A DNA stretch of 64,000 bases, taken from assembly GCA_029582155.1 (NCBI GenBank), contig CM055895.1, forward strand, positions 7,002,544-7,066,543, in the 5' to 3' direction. Both the position numbers and the translations under genes were made by a program. The notes beneath the pieces are model-generated. The model was not told the origin of the DNA. It ran no database searches and worked only from the letters and a program-made list of their open reading frames with translations. Shown here in pieces: positions 34,701 through 49,700 of this stretch (positions within the stretch are counted from its first letter, which is position 1; each line of letters opens with the position of its first letter). The stretch is from Panopea generosa (lineage: Eukaryota; Mollusca; Bivalvia; Adapedonta; Hiatellidae).

Positions 34701-37700
34701 TAACTGACTGAGCTAATCAGGCCCGGCCAATCAAATTGGAAAGGCATATGAATATTTATCAAAGCCCAGTTATTAGTACTTTCAAGTACATGTACTAAGT
34801 CATTTGAATCACTTTTGTGCCTGTTTGACAAACAGAACCAGTACCTGGGACTGTTTCACTAACCATTGCAAGATTTTTATACAAACCATTTTTGACAACT
34901 ATGGAAGTATCATTAACACAAAGTTCTTATGATGTTTTAAAAGGAAACTTATTTAATTGACTTTTTAAAAAAAGTTCTTATAATGATGTCAGCGAATCAT
35001 TACAGAAATTACATCACTTTTTATCCCAACTTTAAATTTAGCATTAAGTAGTTCATAAGCTTACAAACAGGCTCCTGGACAATTGATACTGGGATCAAAT
35101 ACACAATATTCTAATTGCTGCATCGTCATCCTGCTTAATGATGCTGTTTTTGTGATATAAAGGACAGCTTAAATTTTGTGTATAGCAATGGGATAAAACC
35201 AGACATTTTGAGCAGGTCAAATACAACAATTAGAAAAGGGCACATGGTATAACATTGTATTCAGGCCATTACGTTATTTTTTTATTTCACTTGTCCAGTT
35301 GGACAATTATTTCTATCTGCTTATCCTGACCAAAAAAAAAATGTCATTACTTTAATCTAGAATTATGGTACTAATCCTAAAGATATAAAACTAAGAATAA
35401 CCAAATAAACTGTTTTATTAGTTTTATTAAAGTTAAAAAAGTGAGGATGTGCAAAAAAGAAATTCCGTGTTCATTTAATTGCTGGATTTTCGCTTGTCCA
35501 GTTGGACTAAGAGCCTTATATTTTACCCCCCCCCCCCCCCCCGATTCAGTTGTCCCGGACAGTCGGGCGAGTGTTAATGTAAATCCCTGCAATTAGTGCA
35601 TGTATATTATATCTGATACAAAAAGTGTTAAGTCACAAAATATTTTATGAATGAAATATTACAGTAAAACAAGCTAAGTGACAATACCCAATGAAACACT
35701 GAATTTCATCTTCCTGTTAACAATCCAAGGGTTATTTGTTATTTTGAATGGGGTTCAGCACCATTTTCAACACATTTTAGATTATATATGGCACATCCAG
35801 TTTTACTGGTGGAGGAAGACATCCGGATAAATCTGAGTACAACCACCGCCCTTCCACAAGTAACTGGCAAACTTTCACACAAAAAGTTTTTGGGGAAAGC
35901 AGTTCTCAAACCTACAACCTTTAACCCTTTACTTCATACAGACGCCTTTGAACACCTCTAATATAGATGCCTTTGGACACCTCTCATATAGACGCCTTTG
36001 GACACCTCTAATATAGACGCCTTTGAACACCTTTTAAAGAAGGCTTTTGAATTATTAGGTGAATTATGTTTATATTAACTGACAGAGTGGAAAACAGTGC
36101 AGGAAGTGTTCAGATTGCTCGTTATGAGCAATCTGAACTCTTCCTGCACTGTTTTCAAAGGCCTCCTGTGATTGGTGCAGGAAAACGCATATCTATGGAG
36201 TTAAAGTGGTGAGAGATAGACAGCGTCTAAGGTCACTCGGCCACAGAGGACCCCTTCCAAAGGTTAAACGGGACTGGCAAAAGGGCTCCTGTTACTAGCC
36301 TTAATCAATAACAAAAATGTTGAATACATAGTTGACCGAGCTCCTGTTACTAGCCTTAATCAATAACAAAAATGTTGAATATATAGTTGACTGAGCTCCT
36401 GTTACTAGCCTTAATCAATAACAAAAATATTAATTACCAGTAATATTATCATTATTAATCAACCATATTTCAAATATCAAATATAAAGCATGGGGACAGA
36501 AGATGGGGTAAATGGGTTGAAACAAACTGCTTTTTGTCAGCAAGTGAAACTTATACAACAAAGAGTCACAAAAACTCCAACTTAACTCAAGCTACCAATA
36601 CAAAAATAACAACAAAATACCTGTTCACACCATCTCCCATAGTCGCACTAATACATTTCTTGGAGAGCTTTACTAGTACACAATATGTACACAAGGGCCC
36701 TCTGTGGCCGAATGGTCCAAGACGCCATCTCAAGTTCACTTACCTCTTGCCACTAAGGTCGTAAGTTTGAATCGTGTTCACTCAAAAAATTAATGTGACA
36801 AAAGTTTGCCAGCTACTTGCGGAAGGACATGTTTCTGCTCAGATTTATTCGGAAGTCTTCTTCCACTTAATAAAACTGGATATATATGCATATATAACCT
36901 GAAATGTGTTGAAAATGACTTTAAACCTCATTAAAAAAAATGTACACAGGAAACACCTGAAGTCAACAAAAGGAAGGTCGTATGCATCAGAAATTTGCAA
37001 AATTTGTTATGTTATTTTCGACAGGCAACAATGTCAATTATCTATATTTTAAACTTTATTTTGAAATGCTCCGATATTTAACCAAAACAAGGAAATGACC
37101 AGTGACCAAGGGTAAACTGGTTTTAAACATTTTAAAACCTGCATGTTAGGAGTATATGGCGGGTAATGTTTATGTTTGGGTCACCCTATTCTTGACCTTT
37201 GACTTTATTTTATACTACCTGTTATTAACTTGGCAAGTAGAGTAAATTATATATAGTAACATATTCAGGACTGACTGTGACATTCATTATGTGGTAACTT
37301 TGTCATGATTCAGAAAATCACACAATTACTTAATAAAACAAGAAATGTGTCTGTCAACACTAATGCCCCCGCTATTGATTGGAAACCAATTTTCTAAAAT
37401 TAAGTTGAAAAAGGGCCATAACTCCTATAAAACTTGACCTTTGTTGACAAATATTGAACCCGACCATTATTTTATAATTATACAGGCACCAACAAAATAT
37501 TAATTAATACATAGATCCCTTCTGAAGTTATTGATAGAAAACCAATTGTTAACCTTGTACGGACAGACAGGGTTAACATTTATTCCCCCTATACCATTCT
37601 TTGAATGGCAAGGACATAAAACAGAGAGAAATGCATGTACTGTAAATATATATTCTTAATAAACTAGACAAGACAGGTAAATATCTATATTTAGTAACCT

Positions 37701-40700
37701 AACCAAGACAGTAATATATATATATATATATTTAGTAACATAGCCAAGACAGTAAAATATATATATTAAGTAACCTAGCCAAGACAGTAAAATATATATA
37801 CCTAGTAACCAAGCCAAGACAGTGAAATATATAGCAAGTAACTCACCTATATTTATCATGAAACCTAGCCAAACAGGAACTTAATATAAACTAACTGTGA
37901 TTTGTTATTTTGCCAGATCTGCAAACCTTGTCCAGTATCTGATGTAGCTTTCAATGTTTTTATTCCACAGAGAACTATTGCTGTTTTACAACTGCAACTA
38001 TCATTGCATCACACACAAACATAATTCAATAGTATATGTGCAAACAGTATGTGCAGGTTTTAGGGAAGAAATTTTCACACAGGTGAAATTCAATCAATTT
38101 CCTATTAAAACAGTGATGAAAAACAACATAATTTTGGTTAAACATAGCAAGCTACTAGTGTTGTCTAGTTGTTTTTTAGTGAAAATAAGTCATTCACTTC
38201 ACACACCATAACTTTAAAGATGGTCACAAAATTCTAGGGAATATCCACTGAACACAATACAACAACAAGGGAGAAAATCCTCCACAAAAGACAACAAGGG
38301 AGATAAACCATGTATGTATCACACAGTTACATACCCTTCATATATCCCTACATAGATGCTGCTGTCGGAGCCTACGTTGGACATTCTGTCAGTGGGAGAT
38401 AATCATAATTAGCAACCCTGTACATATTCTTGTAAACAGCCACGCTCATACAGCATTGTGGTCAAATGACATAGTATATGTGACAAGCAGCTTGGTTAAT
38501 ATAAACATGTAGATAAGATAAGCATAGCCAGGACCTACCAATGTTTTAGTTAAAAGTTATATGTCCACACACACTTACCATCTCGTAATCTATTTTATAG
38601 CATGGTCTCCGTTACTTACTTACCTTTACCAAAACTTGATGTAAAACATTGATCAGCTTAACTTTCTAAGCTTGCTTTAAATAGTTCACTGATGTCATTG
38701 TCCAACAATATAGACCCGGACTTGTTTCACCAACATGTTACTTAAATACTCAAGAACTTAACTTAATTTTGACTGGTTATTCATATATTATAATGAATAT
38801 AAATGAAACCATTTGCAGTTTTACTGGAACCAGTCAAAAAATCATGATCACCTGGCTGCTTTTTTATTTCATCTAAGTTTTTAAGTATTTAAGTATATGG
38901 TAGTGAAACAGGAGTTAGACCAGACAATGCATAATTTGCATTTTAATCAGGCTCTTGATTAACCAACATATACCTAAATACTTAAAACATGAATCTAAGA
39001 AAAGCAGCCTGGTGATCGTGATTTAGACTGGTTTTAAGAACTAAAGTAAAATGTTGGTGAAAAAGAAGCTAGGTGTACATTGTTAGTCTCTCAATCAGTA
39101 TATTCCTATCAGTGTTGATGCTAAATGATATCAGAAATAATCCAAAACTGAAGATGAAATAGTTATTATAGAAATTCAGTAAGGATAAAATTAGCCAAAT
39201 CTAAAATTACCTGTTAATGAGACAAAATTAATTAATGGTTTGTAGCAGAAAACAGACCTCCACATTTAAAAACATTGAAAAAAAACATGACAGAGAGATC
39301 ATGATAATACAATAAACAAAATTTCGATTATATAAAAACACAAAATAAATGCAAGAGTATTAGTGCGGGAGGTATCCATGTATATGTATGTATGTGATAC
39401 AACCATATATTGATGTCAGAAAAGTGTTATAAGGTATATACAGTAAGCTATATGTCCGTTGCTCACAATTACCTACCCTTCATTATATATCCCCAAATAA
39501 ATGCTGGTGTCAGAGCCAGTTAAACTGACTAGTCTACTATATAAAGAAAAACAATAATGATCATTTTCTCTAACTTTATAAAAATGGGTCATTTTCAACA
39601 TGTTACTTATTACCTAACTGACCTGTGAAAAACTCAAACACACTATGAAAAATCAACGAAAGTAAGCATTGCATATAAACATTTCATATAATTTTTGTTA
39701 TGTATTTTTGTATATTATGTCATTCCTGCATTTTTCCTTGCGTAAGTGGTCTGTGATGCTGTCTCCAGGTCACTTATCTCTCATTACTCGGGTCGTTGTT
39801 TTCAAGCCCCGCTCCTTCCAAACACTTTATGTGAGAATGTTTGCCATTTACTTGTAGGACTCAAATTTATTCTGAGGTCTTCCTCAACCAATAAAACTAG
39901 ACACAATGTAACTTTAACCCATAATGACTGTGTTGAAAATAGTGTTCAACCCCATTAAATGTCTTCCCTAAATGTACCCACTATATGGTACTGCCCAATT
40001 ATAGGTACACACATTCTGTTGTCTTTTAATACTTGCTTAGCAGTACTTCAGTTTGGTTCTACTTAATTTGAGGAAGTGTACAAGTCTATGAAATATATAT
40101 GTACTGAAAGAATAAAGAAACACTGGGTGAATTTCATAGCCACATTATCAAATAATCGTAAGCGATATTTACAGTTCAAGACTTATTATGTAGGTTAACC
40201 CTTTGCTCCATAAGCATTTTCTTGGACTCTTCCAAATCGAAAGCCTTAATTCACCACGTATTAGCAATGGGTGAATTATGTTTATATTTACTGACAGAGT
40301 GAAAAACAGTGCAGGAAGTGTTCAGATTGCTTGTTATGAGCAATCAGAACTCTTCCTGTACTGTTTTCTAAGGCCTTCTGATATTGGTGCGGGAAAACGC
40401 GTATCTATGGGGTAGAGGGTTAAGGTATTTCATTAATGATATTGTCAATATGACTGTTATTATTGCCAAAATCACACATAAATCTCTAATGAGGTTTAAC
40501 ACCATCTTCAACAAATTAAAAGACATATCCAATTTTGCCGCTGGAAGAAGACCTCGGAATAAATCTGAGTAGAAAAATCATCTGTCTGCAATTAACTGGA
40601 AAATTTTCTCACATGAATCTTTTGGACTTGAGCTGGGCTTAAAACCCATGACCTTTGAAGGGGTAAGTGGATATTAGACGACAGTAATTCAGACCACTTG

Positions 40701-43700
40701 ACTACAGAGAACCATCATGTATGAAAGAAATAACTGACATTCATGCTATAGTTTTATATAACAACATTTACTACTCTGCACTACACTTGGCCTTTAACAT
40801 TAGTGTAGAGCATGAAATCACGCACCAAGTATTAATACATAATATCAGCCTAATTATTTTATATGTTACCAGTGTAACATACAGAAGTAGGTCACCAACA
40901 AGTACCTAAAATTTGACCTGAGCCTGTAACAGATGTGCTTGTCACGTACTACACTAGCTAGCATGGAACAACAGTCTTGCATTGCTATAAACCCTCTTTA
41001 TGTCATCTTAAAGGGAGACATGCCAAGTCTAATATATTCTCTAAAAACTGTTTCTGTAATTTACTTAATCCACATATGTGTGCAGACCCGTAATCCATTT
41101 TTATTTTGAAAAAGGGGCATAACTCTTGTAAATGAATGAAAGGCATCATATATGACAAAATATGAAATAAATATTTTTTTTTCATGAACCGTAATTTTGT
41201 ATTATTTTTTAAAACAATTCTTACTCATATTTTAAAACTATTTTTAATGATTTTTAAATAGTGATGACATAATACTTTGATAGCAATATTTCCAATGGAC
41301 ATGACTTGTTCACAAATGTAAGACTGATATTGATTAATGCGTTTAGTAATTTTGATTTTGACATTACAGTGTGCCTATGTGAAGACATTGATTTGGAGCA
41401 GGGAACCGATACTCTCATAATGACAACGAAGAACCTCTAAACTCAAACATAAAACCAAATAATCACAAATCATAAATGTAACCTTTATGTAACCTAAGAT
41501 GATCTAAAATGCTTTGAATACAAAATACGCTTTTGAATCAAAATCATTGCAGTTTAAAGTAAAATTTCAAGTTCTTTTCTTGATTTTTTAGTTAGTATAT
41601 ACAATTTTTAATCATAAATACTTCAACAATTTGCTGGGAACAGTCCCATTTTATAGAGAATTTCATTGTGCAAAGAACGAATTCTGATTTGTATTTCTCA
41701 GATGAAAAGAAGTAAGGAAATTTGAAAACGAGATTTCGCGAGATTTTGTGTAAATATGTTCATAATATCTCAATGAGTTGCTTTTTCTCCTCTATGTAAG
41801 TCCTTGACAGAGCCAATGGTAACTCTCTTATCATCTCCATATTGCCATTTCTTTTGGTCAAAATTTTTATTATGTTTTTAATAAGTGAAAGTAATGTACA
41901 ATGCTCCATGTAACTAATGTATAATCATAGTACCACCACTGGAAGTGCTTCCGTGGGGTAGTCGCATAATGGCACTTATAAATAATCCTTCTTTAAAAAT
42001 GCATTTTCCTTATTTTAATGCTCATTTTTTTTTATTTGAATGGCATTATTGATGTATTTTGAACATTTGGAAGGTAATGTCATGTTTGAATTGTTGATTT
42101 ATAAAGAAAGATGATGCTTTGAAATTGGGGTATGAATACATGATTTCGGAAGTGTACTTTCACTTTGTCAACAGTGTACACACTGAGTAGAAAAAAAATC
42201 TCTTATATGACACATGACCCCTACCTATCTCATCATATTTTGGTAGAGCAGAGGTTGACAAACAGTAAAATGTAAGTTTCACTTCCTCCATTGGGTCTCT
42301 CTATGAATGACATTGCACTATATCTATAGCATTTGCCGTTGTTGACATATTATTTTCTCTTAATGTTTTAGTGTCATGTCATTACCATTCATTTGTTTAT
42401 TTTACAAAATGAATAGACTTTACAAAATAGACGTGACTTAGTGGGAATTGTTGTTATTATCCTGATGAATGCATAAAACAGGGTTAAATATATACATTGT
42501 TATCTATATATTCTTCCCAAGGATTATAGTCAAATATAGATCCATATCTATATCTCACTGAAATGTCAAATCACAAGAGATTCACAAAAGCCCTCAATAC
42601 TTCTTAAATAAAGCAATTACTGATCATTAAAATTTTGTAAGGATTTAATAAAGTTGTGGGCGCTAGAGAACACACAATATCAAATGATATCATTTTTGGT
42701 GATTCAAGGGCCATAACTCCAACATTATTTAACATATTTGGCCAGTTCAAAAAACTTGTCCAAGATATCGTGGTTATATAACTTAAACAAGTGAAGGACT
42801 AATGAAAAATGCAGGTGCTTAGATGTAAACAACTTTTAAAAGTAATGAACAACAGACACAGGTGAACAAAATAGCTCACCTTGAGCTTTGTTCGGATGAG
42901 CTAGAAATGTACACATGCTTCAAACAAGCAAATATTTATTTTAACTGATTTTTCTAAATGGCAGTCACAAACGTATATACTGAAATAAATCATGATTCTC
43001 CATGCAAGAAACACTTTAATACATGCATCATCACATGAAGAGAAAGATGTTCATAAAACTATACATTGATACTAAAGATCCAGTAGTATGTTCAAGATAA
43101 TTAGTGATGGAAAATATTTTTACCTAGATATAGCACTGTAATGTAACATAAAAATTTGAAATCAATAAATGTTTTAGAATTCAAAATGCTCTAACAGTCA
43201 TAACTGTAATCTTATTAACACATTTAAAAAGGGCTTCTAAAATCCATGGTGTTGCCATTCCTGGACCAATTTGTGTTGTGTATGATTTCAATTTCAGATA
43301 TTTTCTGCCAGTTATATACAAGTACATTGCGGACGCGTTATTGTGCGGTCTGATACAACCCGAATTCCGTTATAACCTGTTTTTCCTTAGCTCCCATTTT
43401 TTAGGTGCAGGGGAGAATTTTAAGATATTAACTGTGTGACTGATCAAATAACGATAATGAAGACTAAACAATATATCATCAACCTGTTTTGATTTGATCA
43501 TCGTTAGTCTTGTACTCGCTATTTAGCCTTGTTTAGAACTACCTGTTGTAAACCATACATCATGGTGGTTTAAAGAATAGTTTAATTGAATGATTCCTGC
43601 CAGCATTAATTATTACAGTTTGTAATAATCAGAGCGATTCACTAAATGTTGACATGCGGCAAACACGGAAGCCATTTGCACACTTTATTATTAGCGAGCT

Positions 43701-46700
43701 TTTACCTAGACACCATATTTTACATCTGGGTTACATGGCAGTGGCTGTCGATTTTAGTTTTATCAAAACATGAATATGTTTTCTTTTTCTTGTTTATCAA
43801 TAATACATATTTAAGTGTATCTGTTGTACCCAAATATATCACATTACAATGCAAACAATACCATTCAGTCCGAGTCAGCTGGCATAATAGGTGTGAATAA
43901 CAAACTTCGACCTTTTCAAGGAAAATTATCTCCTTAGCACGGTTCCCATATATTTAATTTTGTGACCCTCCCTGGCAGATCCGTTATAACAGGAACTGAG
44001 TGTATATACCACATGGTTTGGAACCATAAGCAGCCAGTCAAGGGAAGTAGCACGAGTGACGTTTTGAAACAGATTGTTGCTTAATTCAGGTTAATTTACT
44101 CTGAAAGCATAGAAATTAGCAATAGTAAATGTGACTGCTTAAGACAAGTGGCTGCTTAAGTGGTAGCCACTTACACAGGTTTGAAGGCATGTGTAACAAG
44201 AGTTGTCAAAGACAACAAAGCTTGCCTCTGGGTGTCTAAGTCCAAAAAGGGCCATAACTGTGCCAAACCGCAATCCAGAGTTATGGTTCTTGTCTCTGTG
44301 TGTTCCATTGATGATGGTGAACACACATGCGAAGTTTCATTCACATTCAATGAGTGGTTGCATAGATATCTTAAACTTAAAAATAAACAATCTGAAAAAC
44401 TGTGAAAAAGAAATGACACAAAATCGTTTCTGAATTGTTACAGTATTTATTCTTTTACAGTTCAACGCAATTATAATTGTTTAATCATTTGCAAACTAAA
44501 CATTGAACGTTCCTTGGCAATAAGTTATAACACGAGGAAATTCTTGTTGAATCTCCAAGGAATCTATTTGTCGCGAAACGTTCGCCATTTTCTTGTATAA
44601 GGTATCGAGGCACGCATGCGTGACTTTCTAATCTCGGTTTAAACATCGGGCTATTTTCCGGTACTTGCCGTGTTTTTTTTTATTGGATGGGAAAATCCTA
44701 GGATCAAAGTGGATATTTTCTATACAGCAAATAACTACATAAGCACTTGATAATGAAATTTAAAATATGTTTCTACCCATCAACCCTGTTTTTTTTGGGC
44801 AAAATCACACTTACATGGTTGAATTTTTATAAACAAAATAAAATAGAATGCTACTTTCACCACTTTCATATTCATTCAGAAAACTTATTTGTGGTATTAG
44901 AGTAGTTGTGGTGAATGAAACTATGATTCAGACTTATTAGGAAGCTACAATGCTATGTTTAAAACAAGAGGGCCAAGATGGCCCTATATCGCTCACCTGA
45001 CTGACCTTGAGTCACCCAATTTAAGTAGATTATATAATACATGTACACTCAAAATTCCAGAAAGATGAATGGGCAAGTAGTTAGAATTTTGATTTGTTTT
45101 GAAGATATAACAGATACGTAGAAGAGTTCAAACTTGGTAGAGGTTCATCCACGGTGTATGTCAGTGAAATTATATTGAAATCAGGTCAGTAGATTCTGAT
45201 AAGAAGATTTTTGAAGTTTTTACTATAGCTGCCTATATAGTAAACTAGCACCTCACTGTGGCGGTTATGTTTTTTAACAAATTACAACGGCTTGAACAAA
45301 CTTGGTAAAGGGTCACCCAAGGAACATTTCTGCGAAATTGTTTTAAAATCGATCCGGTGGTTTCTGACAAGAAGACTTTTTAAGTTTTTACTATAGCTTA
45401 TATAGTAAACTAACCCCACCCACTGACCGCCATGTTTTTTGACGAATCACTACGGTTTGAACAAACTTGGTGAAGGGTCACCAAATGAACATTTCTGTGA
45501 AATTATTTTAAAATCGAGCCAGTAGTTCCTGACATGAAGACTTTATAAGTTTTTACTTATTAAACTTGGCCCACCCCCCTTGGCGGACATGTTTTTTAAC
45601 AAATCACGATGGCTTGAACAAACTTTATACAGGGCCACCCAAGGAACATTTCTGTGAAATTATTTTAAAATCGAGCCAGTAGTTTCTGACAAGAAGATTT
45701 TTTTAATTTTTTACTAATTAAACTTGCCCCGCCCCCTGGCGGCCATGTTTTTTGACGAATCAAGATGGCTTGAACAAACTTGGTAGAGGGTCACCCAAGC
45801 AACATTTTTGTGAAATTATATCAAAATTGGCCCAGTGGCTTCAGAGGAGAAGTTGTTAGAAGCTTAAAGTTAATGAGGGACGACAGATGACGGAGGACAG
45901 AGGACGGACACCAGATGATCACAAAAGCTCACCTGTGAGCCTTTGACTCAGGTGAGCTAAAAAAGGTTTAACCCCCACTTTTATAAGCTTAAATAAAGAA
46001 ACGAAAATTTTAATTAAAAAATCATAATTCTATTTTACTCTTGTTTTTAATTTATATTCTCTATATATTATGACAAAACACAATCTTTTATGGTTTAATA
46101 TACTTGGATTTTTAAGAAATTATGAAAAAATTGTACCGAAATGACAATATTTTCTAAATTTATGGTGTCACAAAAAAATCTCCCTCATTTGCATCCAATC
46201 TCCCTCATTTCAAAACCCAATCTCCCTAATTGCTTTCAAAAAAGGTTCACATGTATGCTGATTTGCATTTGAAATTTTAGAAGCCCTATTTGTTACACAT
46301 ATCTAATTTTTTGTTTTAATCTATAAATAATTCTACAAGTGGAATAAATAAAAAAAAATCTGTATGAAATTAAATTATCTCTAAATATTATGTTAATCGT
46401 GTGGCATTTTTGCTTGTTTACCTCATAGCTCGCTTTGGTTTCTCATCAAGTTCACGTAAGTTTCCAGTACTGTAAGAGTGGTAAGAAGAACCGCCGATCT
46501 CCCCATCCGGCCCCATTGCATTGTCACTTGATGTACTGCCTCTGCGTCGTACCTGGGGACTAGGCGTCTTCTTTCTGTTGCTCCCGAAGTTAAACAACCT
46601 GGATGAAATTACAAACATGGAGCCTCTGAGAACATAAGCACTGTAAAATAAGCTAATATACAACAAAGACAAGCAAGATAGATTATTCATTTCCATAACT

Positions 46701-49700
46701 ATACAGATATGAGCTTGCCACAATAATTAATTTTTTTTAAAAAATCTTGCGAACAATATGAAATGTTTTATGAAATTATGTACAAAACCTGATGGAATAA
46801 ACTAATCAACTGTTTGACTGGAATAAATTCATCAGTTATTTTCACAGAAGGCACATGAGCAATGTGATACATATTCAAGCATATTTAACAATTTGTAGTG
46901 ATTCATAGCAACCATTTGAAAACTGCAGTAAAGGTAAAACAAAGACATTTTTCAGTCAAGATTGACAAAGATGCAATTGCGGAAAACGACATTATTTCTC
47001 ATTATCATTCGTATCTCACTGCTGATTAAAGTGAGAAAGTTATCAGTTACTTGCGAAGATGGGGAGTGCTCCAGTACTGGTTAACCGTTCAGATCCCAGG
47101 AAACAGTGGTTAGGTTAACTGATCGTCTGTTAGCCCTCGATGGCATAAAAATGACACTAAATATTCAATCAATCAATCAATAAGTCAATCTATCTGGTGA
47201 TATCTGACAAAGTGCAAGGGACATTCATTATACCCAACATTTACATATATTTATATACCTTTTCTTGGAGTAATGTGCCTGCGCAGCAGTAAATAATGCC
47301 TTGTACTGTTCCGACCGTAAGAATCTCGAGTAACTATCCTTTTTCATTAACGCATACACATGGTCCATCGCAGGTTGAAATATGTATCTATCAATGGAAG
47401 AGAACAAATCAATAATTTTGGTTTGAGACTGGTACTTAACACGCAACATCTGACATGAAACCCCATCAACTAGAAATCGCAACATCTGATATGAACCCCC
47501 ACCACCCCTACATCAACTGACTACTTCAGTTGAATTCTGAACTCAGTTCTCAGTGTTATTTTATGGTTCAGAAAAGCTTCATTTAATTTTGAATTAACAA
47601 ACTGACTTCTGCCTCACCAACACTTTCTTCAGTTTTATTTCAACACGGATATATTTGTTAGCACTCTGTCGATTGGTTGTTCTGCAAACTAAAATGTTTT
47701 CTGGACGATTACTCAATATTGCATGGACCTACAGGCCTTAAACTTTCACAGCGGTTCATCTTAGAGAGTAGATGACCCCTATTCTATTTGGGGTCAGTGG
47801 GCCAAATGTCAAGGTCACAGAGGATACTTATATACAAGAGCACTGCAAGCGGGTGCAGACACTCGTCTTTTTTTACCCAAATCTATTCAGTAGGTAAAAG
47901 TCAAATTTTTAAACATGATGGTGATTATGTTACAAAATCAATACTATTACCAAACAAGAGCTGTCAGAGGGAAAGTGCACTCGACTATTTCAATATTATT
48001 CTAAAACAACAGCTTTTTCAGGAAATAAGTACCAAATGGAAGACAATTAAAACTCAGGGGTGGTAAAATTAAACTATAATTAGTGCGTGTTTTTAAAAAT
48101 AGATGAGCAAAATTATAAGTCAAGCTAAAAATTAAAATAGATTTAAAAAAAACCCCATCCAAACCCGAGCTAAAGAAAAAACTTTAACCTCAGGTTTTAG
48201 TGCCCAAAGTATGGACATTTAGGTAAGTTATCTATATACATTTTGTACATTGTTTCTATAACATAATATGAATGTGTTTATGTAGTTTAGTCACTATAAC
48301 ACAAGTAGTTTGTTTAGAAATGGAGAAAAAGCTGAGCTAAACATAAAACTGTAACTAATGAACAGCGACGACGATGCAAGGATCATGACAATAGCTCTTG
48401 TTTTTGTTCCAGAGGATATTTTTTTTTAATAGGTTTAACGCCATTTTCAACACATTTCAGGTTATATATGTCATATCCAGCTTGATTCTGGTCTTCACTC
48501 TTTGCATGGGGGTTTGCCTTAGAAAATAAATGATCCATATCCATTTTAGAGTTGGTAGATCAAAGGTCACAATAGCTATTTAACAGTTTCTAGACGACAA
48601 GTGAACACTGCTTGGCCCCAGACCTTAAACTTTGCAAGATTTTTTGTTTTAATAAGCAGTTGACTCTATTCATTTTGGGGCTGGTAGGTCAAAGGTCAAG
48701 GTAAGAATGGCTGATGTCTCGAGAACAGTTCAACTCAGATTCTAAGGGGTCTAATGAAGGACCCAATTAACTGAGACACATATATGCTTTAACCAATATC
48801 AATGAAACAAATGTAGTTTTTCTGGAGCCAGTTGAAAATCATGAACACATGCTTTCAGTTTTAAGTATTTAAATATATACTTAAATATAATCCTGATGTC
48901 ATAAAACCAATACATGTACATGTCACATCGTATGTATGCTAAAACCAAACAAGAGTTGTCAGAAGACCAACAAAGCTCGCCTCTGGGTGTCTAAGTCCAA
49001 AAAGGGCCATAACTGTGTCAAAATGCAATCCAGAGTTATGGTTTTGTCTGTGTGTGTTCCATTGATGATGGTGAACACAAATGTAAAGTTTCATCCACAT
49101 TCAATGAGTGGTTGCATAGATATCTTAAACTTAAATGCAAAAGTTTAACCTTGGTGTCTAAAGATGCTGATTATGACGACGGGGTCATGACAACTTCGTC
49201 CTAGCAAGCTAAAAATACTGACCTCATATTGGGTGTGATATATTGTTTATACAATTATTAAACATACAACATTATTGGAATGCAAGTACTTAGGTGTTGT
49301 CCTTCTTTCTCAGCCAATAAAATCACTCAGATTTTTCAAAATAGACCATTCCATTTTACACAGAATGTCATGACTGTAAATAGATGTTGACCTACTTCCT
49401 CAGCCAATGAAATCCCTCCTGGGAACGCGGGAAGTAGATCAACATCTAGACAAAAGGCGTTGAAATTACCCGAAAACAATGTTTTTCAAACATTTTAGCT
49501 ATTCTGTAACTTTAACTCTATTTCATTCCAGAATTTTATGTACATTGAAGCAGAAAATAAATAAGCATACAATTCAAATTTTGTTTTTTTATTTGTAAAA
49601 CATTGATGCAATAGTATTGTTAAAAAAGCATGAAATAAAGTTTTTCTCTTGTTTCTGTGCTATTCACTGGTTGTTTGGCTAAAATTTTACTTCCGTAATT

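Larger units (their letters stand above)
43229..46289. mobile_element. Candidate 3-kb hAT-like element carrying nested insertions
   Basis: AGGGCTTCTAAAATCCATGG at the left and GAAATTTTAGAAGCCCT at the right form inverted ends close to those of the hAT-like element at 17237 (CAGGCCTTCTAAAATT). Flanks ATTTAAAA and ATTTGTTA are only a weak 8-bp match. CCAATCTCCCTCATTTC-type words near 46190 repeat three times. No transposase read. At least three other repeats lie inside it. Confidence 0.55.

Noticed and set aside
38553-38616. A further RGS exon on the minus strand with an ideal GTAAGT donor
   Set aside because: The only open reading (PCYKIDYE) leaves in the wrong phase for the last exon, and the acceptor is poor.
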